A stretch of 37,649 bases of DNA, from positions 1-37,649 of the forward strand of contig JAGRAE010000006.1 of the NCBI GenBank assembly GCA_020435005.1, in the 5' to 3' direction. How positions within the stretch are numbered: the first letter of the stretch is position 1; every line of letters starts with the position of its first letter. The translations under genes were made by a program, and so were the position numbers. Positions 8,817-16,218 of this stretch are shown here, one piece after another. Origin of the DNA: Bdellovibrionales bacterium. GTDB taxonomy: Bacteria > Bdellovibrionota > Bdellovibrionia > Bdellovibrionales > UBA1609. The notes below the pieces were generated by a model. That model was not told the DNA's origin and did no database searches. It was given only the letters and a program-made list of their open reading frames with translations.

Positions 8817-8871
8817 CGGAGTACATACAGCTGAATAGAGCTATTAGATTTAATTTTTATACAGCAACTAA

Positions 8872-9756
8872 TTATGCTGCATTTTTTGCTTGTTGATGCT
8901 GAGTAAACTTTTGTAAATACTCTTGAGTGTTGCCACTTAAGTTAGTAAATTTTACTCCATAACATATAGGTGCTTTTTTTTCTTTAACACCATTAACAAA
9001 CTTTTTACTTACAACTTCACAAATCGCATTAAAAGCCGGTAATTCATCGTTAGCCTTAAAATGCATATATAGTTTTTGACCAGGCACAACTAATGAGTTT
9101 TCCATTATTAGACCAGCGCCACCTTCACTTAATTCAATTGCCTGTCCTTTCCAAACATTATTATTATCATGTACTAAAATATTACCAGCAAATGGTACTC
9201 GAGGATGCTTTCGTCTAAAGAAAACATTTTTTATTTCAGGCATTAAGCTTTCCTGAAGTTTCTTAACATGTTGTGGACAAAACTCCTGAATCTCTGCAAT
9301 TCTCACCCAAGATTCCATGCCTTTTTGCCATGCAAAATCAAATTCAAAAACAACTTTCTCTTGCAACATCTTGATTAATTCTGTGTATTGGAATGGTCCA
9401 AACTTATTCTCGCCCTTTAAAACATACCATTCAGAAAGCATAGGGTTATTTGGCAATTCTGAGAAGTTTGTAGATTTTATACCAGAAGTGTTTGTACCCG
9501 TATTATTGTTGTTTTTACTATCTAAATTTTCATTTTCTTCAGTTTTACTTGGCTTCTTTAGTGGCTTTGCTTGAGCCTTTAACTCTGTCATTATCTCTTC
9601 ATTCTCAATAATCATCTGCCAATCATTAGTTGCATTACAATAAACGTAATCTGTTGGTGATAATTCATGTCTAGACATTAAAGATAGAACTTCTTGTAAA
9701 CTAAGGTTCTGTTTTTCATTACCGTCAATTGAAACGTTAAATTTTTGTTCAGACAT
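8872..9756 (-). CDS. GYF-domain and PilZ-domain protein (candidate c-di-GMP receptor)
   Basis: 294 residues from the ATG at 9754-9756, which has AAGTGAGAG upstream; an in-frame ATG five codons earlier has no ribosome site. Residues about 5-60 look like a degenerate GYF_2 module. Residues 62-100 are a Lys/Asn/Ser-rich linker. Residues 109-158 form a clear GYF_2 module (EWYVLKGENKFGPF then W150). Residues about 179-285 are a PilZ domain with R182xxxR186 (RKHPR) and E208LS210EGG213 in place of the usual (D/N)xSxxG. PilZ domains bind c-di-GMP; the Asp-to-Glu change leaves binding uncertain. There is no signal peptide or membrane helix, so it is cytoplasmic. It is the same-strand gene immediately upstream of the gliding cluster (132 bp), which suggests a role in controlling motility, but this is inference. 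Confidence 0.85.
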   Translation of the reverse strand: MSEQKFNVSIDGNEKQNLSLQEVLSLMSRHELSPTDYVYCNATNDWQMIIENEEIMTELKAQAKPLKKPSKTEENENLDSKNNNNTGTNTSGIKSTNFSELPNNPMLSEWYVLKGENKFGPFQYTELIKMLQEKVVFEFDFAWQKGMESWVRIAEIQEFCPQHVKKLQESLMPEIKNVFFRRKHPRVPFAGNILVHDNNNVWKGQAIELSEGGAGLIMENSLVVPGQKLYMHFKANDELPAFNAICEVVSKKFVNGVKEKKAPICYGVKFTNLSGNTQEYLQKFTQHQQAKNAA

Positions 9757-9803
9757 AACTCTCACTTTCATATTATATTAAATAAGTAGTTTTATACCTT
9801 GAT

Positions 9804-9932
9804 CTAGTCTTCGGCACCTTCGTCTAGAAGCTTAAGCCCTAATGGATTAATTTTCTTGATCTTTTTTAATTGCTGTTTCAATTTGATTATCTCAATTTGA
9901 GATGTTATTTTTTTTGTTGAAATTGTTATCAA
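9804..9932 (-). CDS. Possible small Lys-rich protein (42 codons)
   Basis: A minus-strand frame from a TTG at 9930-9932 to a TAG at 9804-9806 gives a Lys/Ile-rich helical peptide ending NPLGLKLLDEGAED. It occupies most of the gap before the GYF-PilZ gene. The composition of the last 30 codons looks protein-like, but no Shine-Dalgarno precedes the TTG and there is no ATG in this frame, so it may be a chance frame, a gene with an unusual start, or a broken one. No family recognised. Confidence 0.25.
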   Translation of the reverse strand: MITISTKKITSQIEIIKLKQQLKKIKKINPLGLKLLDEGAED

Positions 9933-10002
9933 TGTTTTTGCGACTGTTTTTAGAAAAGTCTAAAATTTCGTCAAAAAATAAAACTTTATAAAAGGTTAAA
10001 TT

Positions 10003-10734
10003 GTGTCAAAGTATGATGAATTATTGCACAAAATTATCGAAGATGTTTCTTCAAATTCTAAATTTAATAAATCAACTCATTGTATTTTTGATTTAGATTC
10101 TACACTGTTTAATGTAACTTCAAGAACTGAGAAAATTCTTTCAGAACTAATTGATGATAAATATTTTATAAATAATTTTCCTTCTGAAATTAAAAAGTTA
10201 AGAAAACCTTTAGTAAATCATGATGATTGGGGCATTAAAGAAGCATTAATTAGATCTGGAATTGAATGTCCTAAGTTTTATGAAAAAGCTAAGAAGTATT
10301 GGGCCAAACGGTTTTTTTCAAATGAATACCTAAAATTTGATATACCCTATGCCGGAGCTTCAGAGTTTGTAAATGAACTCTACAGTTTAGGTGCCCATAT
10401 CACTTACCTAACTGGTAGGGATCAAATCCGTATGCTCGTAGGCACCGTGGAGAGCTTGAAGCAGTGGAATTTTCCTGTTGATCTAAAACATACGAGTTTA
10501 GCATTAAAGCCAAAATCATCTGATGAAGACACTGAGTTCAAAACAAATTATATAAACAAGTTAATAAATCAATATGAGAGTCTTTATTTTTTTGAAAATG
10601 AACCCATAATAATTCATCAAGTTGAAAGGCTTATTCCTAAAATTAAAATAATATTTATGGATTCTGTACATTCTGGTCGTGCCGACCCACTTGATCATTG
10701 GCCTAAAATTAATATGAGATTTAGCCGCAATTGA
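10003..10734 (+). CDS. HAD-superfamily hydrolase
   Basis: 243 residues from a GTG start. Motif I is FDLDSTLFNV with nucleophile Asp30 and general acid Asp32. Motif II is YLTGRD with Thr137. A Lys at 170 or 180 could serve as motif III. Motif IV is probably FFENEP (196-201), with acidic Glu in place of the usual Asp pair. A helical cap lies between motifs I and II. There is no signal peptide, so it is a cytoplasmic phosphatase-like enzyme; the substrate cannot be told. Its 3' end faces the Nudix gene with only 8 bp between the stops, leaving no room for a terminator. AAAGG lies 8 nt before the GTG. Confidence 0.8.
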   Translation: MSKYDELLHKIIEDVSSNSKFNKSTHCIFDLDSTLFNVTSRTEKILSELIDDKYFINNFPSEIKKLRKPLVNHDDWGIKEALIRSGIECPKFYEKAKKYWAKRFFSNEYLKFDIPYAGASEFVNELYSLGAHITYLTGRDQIRMLVGTVESLKQWNFPVDLKHTSLALKPKSSDEDTEFKTNYINKLINQYESLYFFENEPIIIHQVERLIPKIKIIFMDSVHSGRADPLDHWPKINMRFSRN

Positions 10735-10742
10735 AAGAAAAA

Positions 10743-11288
10743 TTAAAGGGCATCAAAACACCTAACTAAAGAGGCGGCTATAAGAGAATGTTCAATTTGC
10801 CCGCCAATCAACATATCTCGCACTTGTTTTTTTTCAAACAAAACAACCTCAATATCTTCAAACTCGTCGAGTTGCTGACCCCCTTTTAATTCACAATCTA
10901 AAGCCAGGTAAGTATGCATTTTATTGCTTTGTAGTGCAGGGTTTGGAAAATGATACCCCATATATTTCCATTTTTTAGCTTGATACCCAGTTTCTTCAAA
11001 CAACTCTCTTTTAGCTGCTTGAAGAGGGTCTTCATTTTGGCTGGGATGAGTTGTTCCTCCAGGAACTTCAAAATAATAGTCACCTCCCGCATGTCTATAC
11101 TGCTTAATAAGTATAACTTTGTTCTCTTTAGTGATGGGGACGATATTTACCCAATCTGAAAACTCAAATATGTAGTAATTGGGCATAATTCTCTTATCAG
11201 GCAGTTCACATTTATCGACCCTTAATTTGAAAAAACCCTTTTTAATTAGATTTTGACTACTTAAAACTTTCCACTTTTGCGAAGACAT
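10743..11288 (-). CDS. Nudix hydrolase, ADP-ribose pyrophosphatase-like
   Basis: 181 residues. The Nudix box lies at about 78-102 (GTTHPSQNEDPLQ then REL-FEETGY), giving the metal-binding REUxEExGU helix with Glu95, Glu98 and Glu99. The Gly-to-Glu spacing is seven residues rather than the canonical five. Upstream elements (NVILIKQYRHA-like VILIKQYRHAGGDYYFEVPGG) resemble ADP-ribose/NDP-sugar pyrophosphatases that hydrolyse ADP-ribose to AMP and ribose-5-phosphate, but substrate is not proven. It is cytoplasmic. It is divergent from the methylase gene with only 14 bp between the start codons; no Shine-Dalgarno precedes its ATG, so it may be translated from a leaderless or very short-leader mRNA. 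Confidence 0.85.
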   Translation of the reverse strand: MSSQKWKVLSSQNLIKKGFFKLRVDKCELPDKRIMPNYYIFEFSDWVNIVPITKENKVILIKQYRHAGGDYYFEVPGGTTHPSQNEDPLQAAKRELFEETGYQAKKWKYMGYHFPNPALQSNKMHTYLALDCELKGGQQLDEFEDIEVVLFEKKQVRDMLIGGQIEHSLIAASLVRCFDAL

Positions 11289-11307
11289 GGTAGCAAATTA
11301 CCATGTC
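11284..11307. repeat. Perfect 9-bp inverted repeat across divergent start codons
   Basis: GACATGGTA (11284-11292) and TACCATGTC (11299-11307) flank GCAAAT. Both ATG codons of the Nudix and RsmI-like genes lie inside the arms. Six of the 18 arm bases are symmetric simply because two divergent ATGs face each other, so part of the symmetry is automatic. It could be an operator or a chance result. Confidence 0.6.
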
Positions 11308-11956
11308 ATTAAGTGTAATCGCAACTCCCATAGGTAATTTGGGTGATATTTCTTTAAGAGCTATTGAAACCCTTAAGCAAGCTGACCTAATTATTGGTGA
11401 AGAAAGAAAGGTGGTGTCAAAGCTTATAAAGCTACTAGAACTTGGCAGGAAAGAAATTGAACTCTTAAATGAGCACTCCGACCAAAAGGATATTGAATTT
11501 CTTACCCTACAATGTCTTGAAAAAAATGTAGCCCTTGTTTCAGATTGTGGCACTCCAGGTTTTTGTGACCCAGGCGCCTTATTAGTTAAATCATGTCGTA
11601 ATAAATCAATAAAAGTTCATATTCTACCTGGAGCATCCAGTCTTATGGCCTTTTTGAGTGGGAGTGGTAAAGACTTTAAAAACTTTTACTTTAGAGGTTT
11701 TTTGCCAGCCAAAAATGAAGATAGAATTTCTGAACTTAAATTATTGAGTAAAATTAAAGAGCCTATGATTATCATGGACACCCCCTATAGATTAACTAAA
11801 ACCCTCGAAGATCTCGTAAATTTTTTTCCCACAAGAAAAGTAATTATAGCTACATCTTTAACAAAGGATGGCGAACAGTTTCTAGATGGTTCACCACAAA
11901 GAATTTTAGATCAATTAAAAGGTCAAAAATTAGAATTTATATTAGCTTTATATTAA
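11303..11956 (+). CDS. Short RsmI-family (tetrapyrrole methylase fold) SAM-dependent methyltransferase
   Basis: 217 residues. The N-terminal ATPIGNLGDISLRA (7-20) and SDCGTPGFCDPG (80-91) are hallmark motifs of RsmI, which 2'-O-methylates C1402 of 16S rRNA using SAM, followed by LPGASSLMAFLSGSG (108-122). Two things differ from typical RsmI: the segment usually reading AEDTR is GEERK (32-36), and the protein is about 60-70 residues shorter than the roughly 280-residue family norm, lacking the C-terminal domain. It may therefore be a reduced RsmI or a paralogue with another target. The ATG is fixed by family alignment yet has no Shine-Dalgarno, consistent with leaderless translation. The 3' end overlaps the opposing membrane-protein gene by 9 bp. 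Confidence 0.8.
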   Translation: MSLSVIATPIGNLGDISLRAIETLKQADLIIGEERKVVSKLIKLLELGRKEIELLNEHSDQKDIEFLTLQCLEKNVALVSDCGTPGFCDPGALLVKSCRNKSIKVHILPGASSLMAFLSGSGKDFKNFYFRGFLPAKNEDRISELKLLSKIKEPMIIMDTPYRLTKTLEDLVNFFPTRKVIIATSLTKDGEQFLDGSPQRILDQLKGQKLEFILALY

Positions 11957-12418
11957 TTTGTTTTTTCTAATCCAATTTATCCATTTTTTCTCAGTTGGAA
12001 AATTGAATAAAAAGCCAACAATTGCAATAAAAGAGAAGTAAAATATGCTTCCATTTTTTTGAATAATACTTAATACGAAACCAAAAATAGCAATACTTTC
12101 CAACATTACAAGACGGAGAATAAAGGGTACAAAAAGTATTTGGTTTAAGCTTGTATGATCATCTTTAATTTTGAAACGTTTGAGTGTCTGTTTGATTAAA
12201 AAATTTGGCAATACATAACTTGATACCAAAACTAAAAAAGCAATTGCTGTAATTGGCGTTGTCATTTCATGACTAAAATCAATACTAAAATTAATATTAT
12301 CTAAACCATGGACTGTTGATATTATTATAAAATTATAAATAAAAACAGTGAACAACATTGCAATCCATAAAATGGTTGGTACGAAAAAAATATTATGTGA
12401 TGTAGTGTTTACTTTCAT
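11948..12418 (-). CDS. Integral membrane protein of unknown function
   Basis: 156 residues with four predicted transmembrane helices at about 10-32, 53-75, 92-118 and 126-142, and basic ends (KKWINWIRKNK at the C-terminus). There are no conserved polar residues or motifs that I recognise inside the helices. The ATG overlaps the stop of the YhaM-like gene by one base (TAATG), so it is probably co-transcribed and coupled with it. Its 3' end overlaps the convergent RsmI-like gene by 9 bp. No function is proposed. Confidence 0.75.
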   Translation of the reverse strand: MKVNTTSHNIFFVPTILWIAMLFTVFIYNFIIISTVHGLDNINFSIDFSHEMTTPITAIAFLVLVSSYVLPNFLIKQTLKRFKIKDDHTSLNQILFVPFILRLVMLESIAIFGFVLSIIQKNGSIFYFSFIAIVGFLFNFPTEKKWINWIRKNKLI

Positions 12419-13389
12419 TAGTTACCTTCCAACTTTTTTCTAAGTATTTCCAAATAAAAATATCGATCATATTGTTGACTATAACTTGTCCACTCCTGAT
12501 TATTAGACAATTCTGTAGACATGATATTTTCCAAAGAATTTATACGGCTGTCTAATTCATCAATCATTGATACAACTAAAGCCTCTAAAAACTTGGGTCT
12601 TTTTGGCGATCCATATTCAAGTCTTCCATGGTGACTTAAAACAATGTGCTTTAAGATACTTTTAAGTTCTAAATCTTCAATTTTTAATTCCACAAATTTC
12701 TTATCAATCATTTCAAGAGCGATTCCCATGTGACCAACAAGGCGCCCTTCTGTACTGTATTGAATACCCTGCTCCAAGTTTAATTCTCTAATTTTTCCAA
12801 TATCGTGATAAATAGCACCAAAAAATAACAAATCCCTATTTAAAAAAGGGTACTGATCGGCTAAAAATGCCATAATTCTACAAATAGAAAGTATATGATC
12901 TAATAAACCACCAACATAGGCGTGATGAATGGTCTTGGCTGCAGGAGCTTTTAATAAATTTGGTTTCCATTCTTCTTCATTTAAAGTAGATTCAAGAAGG
13001 TTTTTGATGTCCTGGTTTTTAATTTGTCCAACAAATTCAAGAATCTTTTGAAGAGTTTCCTCAGGTGGATTGATACTGGCTGCAATAAAATCCTTTATAT
13101 CTACAGTCTCTGGCTCAACCTTTTTAACATCATGTACTACTATTTGCTTTTTATTTTGATAGAATTGAACATGACCTTTAACTTCTACAAAATCACCCGT
13201 GTCAAATAGATGTGCCACGGAATCTACTTTATCCCACATGCGCGCATTTAATATGCCGCTTTTATCAGAGAGGTTCATATTTAAGTAATTCTTACCTTTT
13301 TTATCTGTTAAAAGCTGTTTATCACCAACTAAAAAAATAGATTTTATATTATCCTTATCGGCTAAATCTTTTATAAACTGTTTAGACAT
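12418..13389 (-). CDS. OB-fold plus HD-domain protein, YhaM-like 3'-5' exoribonuclease
   Basis: 323 residues from the ATG at 13387-13389, preceded by TGAGGTG; the longer frame adds 16 residues that read through the upstream spacer and has no ribosome site. Residues about 14-90 form an OB fold (KGKNYLNMNLSDKSGILNARMW, then DFVEVKGHVQFYQNKKQI). Residues about 150-300 form an HD domain with HHAYVGGLLDH (155-165), the His-Asp pair of IYHDIGKI (195-196), H220 and SHHGRLEYG, all metal-ligand candidates. This architecture is that of YhaM/CBF1-type 3'-5' exoribonucleases. It is cytoplasmic. It lies between a lipoprotein gene and a membrane-protein gene in one operon. An alternative is a cyclic-nucleotide phosphohydrolase, but the OB domain favours RNA or DNA. 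Confidence 0.85.
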   Translation of the reverse strand: MSKQFIKDLADKDNIKSIFLVGDKQLLTDKKGKNYLNMNLSDKSGILNARMWDKVDSVAHLFDTGDFVEVKGHVQFYQNKKQIVVHDVKKVEPETVDIKDFIAASINPPEETLQKILEFVGQIKNQDIKNLLESTLNEEEWKPNLLKAPAAKTIHHAYVGGLLDHILSICRIMAFLADQYPFLNRDLLFFGAIYHDIGKIRELNLEQGIQYSTEGRLVGHMGIALEMIDKKFVELKIEDLELKSILKHIVLSHHGRLEYGSPKRPKFLEALVVSMIDELDSRINSLENIMSTELSNNQEWTSYSQQYDRYFYLEILRKKLEGN

Positions 13390-13396
13390 GAACACC

Positions 13397-14110
13397 TCAA
13401 ATTCGACATAATAAATCTTTATAACGACTATCTTCAAATGTCGCAGTAGCCATGTATAAATCCCCTGCTTTTAATAAAACAAAATAAAAAGTTCCGGCTA
13501 AAGTACTTAAATACCTTTGATCAGTAGCGTTCAAAAGTAAACCTTTTTTCATTATTTTTTCTTTAAAAAAATGAGTTATTTCATAGAACTTATTACAGCC
13601 ACCACCCCAATTCTTACCGTTTAACAATCTTCTTTTTGAATTGCTCATAAAGTAAACTTTTAACAAATCTAAATCTGAACTTTCAAGTCCCATTTCCTTC
13701 CAATTAAATATCATATTTAAATAGAAACTTCCTTTCTCCCCTTCCACTATTGGTGCTAAATCTATGTAGCCCCCTCCGCGCGGAAAAGGAATATGGTGTG
13801 ACTCTAAAAATGCCAAGTGGCTTTCTTTTGGTTGAAGATAAACATCGAAACCAAGGTATTTTCTTGGAACTGTTACTAACAGTTTTGCATCAGAAATATC
13901 ACTTTCCGGTTTCACCTGCCTGTAATGTTTAAGAAATAGTTCTTCAATTTCATAAATTAATTTTTCTGGGGCTTTAACATCTTTATCCGAACGCGTAGGG
14001 GGTTCTACCTTATATGAAATATTATGCTCCGGATTAAATTCTTTCTCACAAGATAATGCAAATAATGAAAGTAAAATTAAAACAATTAATTTATCGCTTT
14101 TTTGAATCAT
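13397..14110 (-). CDS. Lipoprotein of unknown function
   Basis: 237 residues from the ATG at 14108-14110, which overlaps the 3' end of the GYF-TPR gene by 20 bp; GGAGA lies about 10 nt upstream. The longer frame (24 extra residues) would bury the signal peptide and is rejected. The signal ends in a lipobox FALSC with Cys21; Glu at +2. The mature chain has no recognised domain. It contains a Gly/Pro-rich loop (PFPRGGGYIDLAP), an WGGGCNKFYEI segment and a C-terminal TFYFVLLKAGDLYMATATF stretch that looks like a beta-sheet core. It is sandwiched between a membrane-anchored TPR protein and a nuclease, 7 bp before the latter's start. Confidence 0.8.
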   Translation of the reverse strand: MIQKSDKLIVLILLSLFALSCEKEFNPEHNISYKVEPPTRSDKDVKAPEKLIYEIEELFLKHYRQVKPESDISDAKLLVTVPRKYLGFDVYLQPKESHLAFLESHHIPFPRGGGYIDLAPIVEGEKGSFYLNMIFNWKEMGLESSDLDLLKVYFMSNSKRRLLNGKNWGGGCNKFYEITHFFKEKIMKKGLLLNATDQRYLSTLAGTFYFVLLKAGDLYMATATFEDSRYKDLLCRI

Positions 14111-15884
14111 ACAAAAATGTCTCCGCATATTTTGCAGGGGCATAGTTAGGTGAAATAGATTTTGCATCTTGTGCCATGGCATCCATACCCTTATAATTTC
14201 CTTTTTTAGTATTCAAAATAACTATATTTGACTTGGCTTGAATGCTATTTCTATCGCGACTTAATAACTCTTGCCATTTTTCTATAGCACATTCAATATC
14301 ACCTATCTCCTGACAGGTTTGTGCTTCTAAAATAATTGGCAAATTATATTTTTTTCTCTTTTTGTTCTCATCTACTGCTTTACCCAATGTAATGGCTGCA
14401 GCACTTTCTCTCTCCATATTTTGTAAATAAAAGGCTTGATGAGCCAGAAGCAAAGGGTTTTTGGTTCTCATATTAACCAATTCTGTGAATCTATTTTCAG
14501 CAATATCTAACTTATCAGCTCTTAGGGAGCAATAACCACTCATTGTTACCACTGAAGCTTCCTGATTATGTCTTTGATAAATTTCTTCACACATATTAAA
14601 TAAAGCTCGCCAAGATATTCCGTCATGGTAAACATTTAAATCGTGAGCATGATCTTCAGTAAGCTTAGGATCAGTATCTAACATTCTTTCCAGTGAATCA
14701 AAAAAGGCTTCACCTCTATTTAATTGACTGTAAATATAAGACAACAAAAACAGTCCTTCTTGTCTGTAGTCAAACTTTTGATCAACAATGGTAAGTAAAT
14801 TATTTTTTGCTTCGTTTAAAAATTTAACATTGCCACTTTTTTTCCATTTTGAGATTAAAGCCTTTGATAAATAAATATGTGCTGAATTATCTATTCTATC
14901 TGCACCTTTAATAATTGCTGAGCCATAGTGCTTAATGGCTTGTTCGTAATCTCCTTTTCTTTCAGCCAGCCATCCTAAATTTATTAATGATGATGTATTA
15001 TTAGGATCAATGTTTAGAGCCTCTTGAAAGTTTTTTTCAGCAAATGTATAGTCCTTATCAATAAGATTAGCTAATCCAATACCTGTTAAAACATAAATTT
15101 TATTTGCAGGATCAAGATTTAGTGATTCTTTTAAAATTCTTTTACCTTCGACTGTTTCCCTGTCAATGGCAATAAGTAAGGTACCATATCGCACATATGG
15201 CTCTTTATTATCAGTATTAACACTGTATGCTCTTTTATAGAATTTTAGAGCATCCTTATACTTTCCATTAGTGTAAAAACCATTAGCTATAGTTAAAGCA
15301 TTTTGATTTTTATTCTTTGTATTAGAAGGTTTTATTATCAAATAATTTGCAGAAATTAGAGCTATCACTATTGCTAAAGTTACAAAAGTGAATTTCCAAA
15401 TATAACCTGAAAATGATTTAATATTCTTTTTAGCTTCAGCTTGAGTTCCAAAGCGTTTTGCATTTCCTCCAGACTCAACAACACCAGTCGCTGAAACATC
15501 TCTCGCCATTTCTTGTTGTAATACTTTAATAGGAATATCCTGAGTGAGCTCATCGTTAACTGGCTCAACATCTCCAGTTAACTCATCGTTAAACTCGCTC
15601 TGCAAGGCTTCTGTCACACTGGCTGTCATATCGTCAAATTGAGCACCCATAGTCTCAGTATGGTCACTTGCATCTTTAATCTGTTGTATTCTAATTTCTT
15701 CTATAACTCGTGAAAATTCTTTATGATCTCTGATGTATTGCCATCTTTTTCGAGGAAGGCAGACTTCATCAAGAGGAACAACTTCTTTTGTTCTTAATAA
15801 CTCGCTGACTTTTCTTTTAGAATAAGGCCCAAGTATTCTTCCACCACTTTTTACAAGCCATAGTGCTTCTTCACGTTGAGACAC
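14091..15884 (-). CDS. GYF-TM-TPR inner-membrane protein
   Basis: 597 residues from a GTG at 15882-15884, chosen because AAAGGGA lies 6 nt upstream; a TTG six codons earlier has no such site. Residues about 7-60 form a GYF_2-like module (LWLVKSGGRILGPYSK, then W48). Residues 62-160 are hydrophilic and acidic, with a near repeat NDELTGD/NDELTQD. One transmembrane helix spans about 162-184. Residues about 195-590 are tetratricopeptide repeats (SLINLGWLAERKGDYEQA and similar). With a cytoplasmic GYF module and periplasmic TPRs, the topology resembles the Glt inner-membrane proteins, and GltJ/AgmX also carries a GYF domain; whether this protein joins that machine is unknown. It is the first gene of a four-gene operon that runs to 11948. 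Confidence 0.85.
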   Translation of the reverse strand: MSQREEALWLVKSGGRILGPYSKRKVSELLRTKEVVPLDEVCLPRKRWQYIRDHKEFSRVIEEIRIQQIKDASDHTETMGAQFDDMTASVTEALQSEFNDELTGDVEPVNDELTQDIPIKVLQQEMARDVSATGVVESGGNAKRFGTQAEAKKNIKSFSGYIWKFTFVTLAIVIALISANYLIIKPSNTKNKNQNALTIANGFYTNGKYKDALKFYKRAYSVNTDNKEPYVRYGTLLIAIDRETVEGKRILKESLNLDPANKIYVLTGIGLANLIDKDYTFAEKNFQEALNIDPNNTSSLINLGWLAERKGDYEQAIKHYGSAIIKGADRIDNSAHIYLSKALISKWKKSGNVKFLNEAKNNLLTIVDQKFDYRQEGLFLLSYIYSQLNRGEAFFDSLERMLDTDPKLTEDHAHDLNVYHDGISWRALFNMCEEIYQRHNQEASVVTMSGYCSLRADKLDIAENRFTELVNMRTKNPLLLAHQAFYLQNMERESAAAITLGKAVDENKKRKKYNLPIILEAQTCQEIGDIECAIEKWQELLSRDRNSIQAKSNIVILNTKKGNYKGMDAMAQDAKSISPNYAPAKYAETFLYDSKKR

Positions 15885-16218
15885 AGTTGATCCCTTTGCC
15901 AAAATTACTTTGCTTAAAATGATATTATCTCAATGTTTATGGCTATTTACAACTAGCATACAAACCTTTAAGGACTGGCTAAAAGTCTAAAACTCTAGAC
16001 TTTGGAAGTAAGTTATTGGGTTTAAATTAACAATAATTTAGTTTGACCGACTTGTGAAATCATTCTGAATTTAAACCCTTTATTGGAAATAATTCATATA
16101 TGTCGAATATTTTAACTTTATCTTTTATTTAAATTAAAAATATCTAGTGAATGCAGGCACTCATCTTGCTAAAGGCTATAAAGTATCTATTTTAATCTAA
16201 TAATTTAGGGAGACACTT
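15885..16218. other. Divergent intergenic region with two inverted repeats
   Basis: About 334 bp between the divergent GYF-TPR and lipoprotein genes, very AT-rich, with no coding frame that I can support. It holds an 8-bp inverted repeat with a 6-nt spacer (AAAGTCTA at 15982-15989, TAGACTTT at 15996-16003) and an 11-bp perfect inverted repeat GGGTTTAAATT/AATTTAAACCC (16018-16028 and 16068-16078) with a 39-nt spacer. Neither is followed by a T-tract. A weak plus-strand promoter candidate is TTGCTA (16166-16171) with TATTTT (16188-16193). GGGAG precedes the GTG at 16219. Confidence 0.6.

Noticed and set aside
8862-8880. CAGCA/TGCTG inverted repeat at the end of the GYF-PilZ gene, as a terminator
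   Set aside because: Only five base pairs with a long AT loop, and the T-tract lies on the wrong side for the minus-strand gene.
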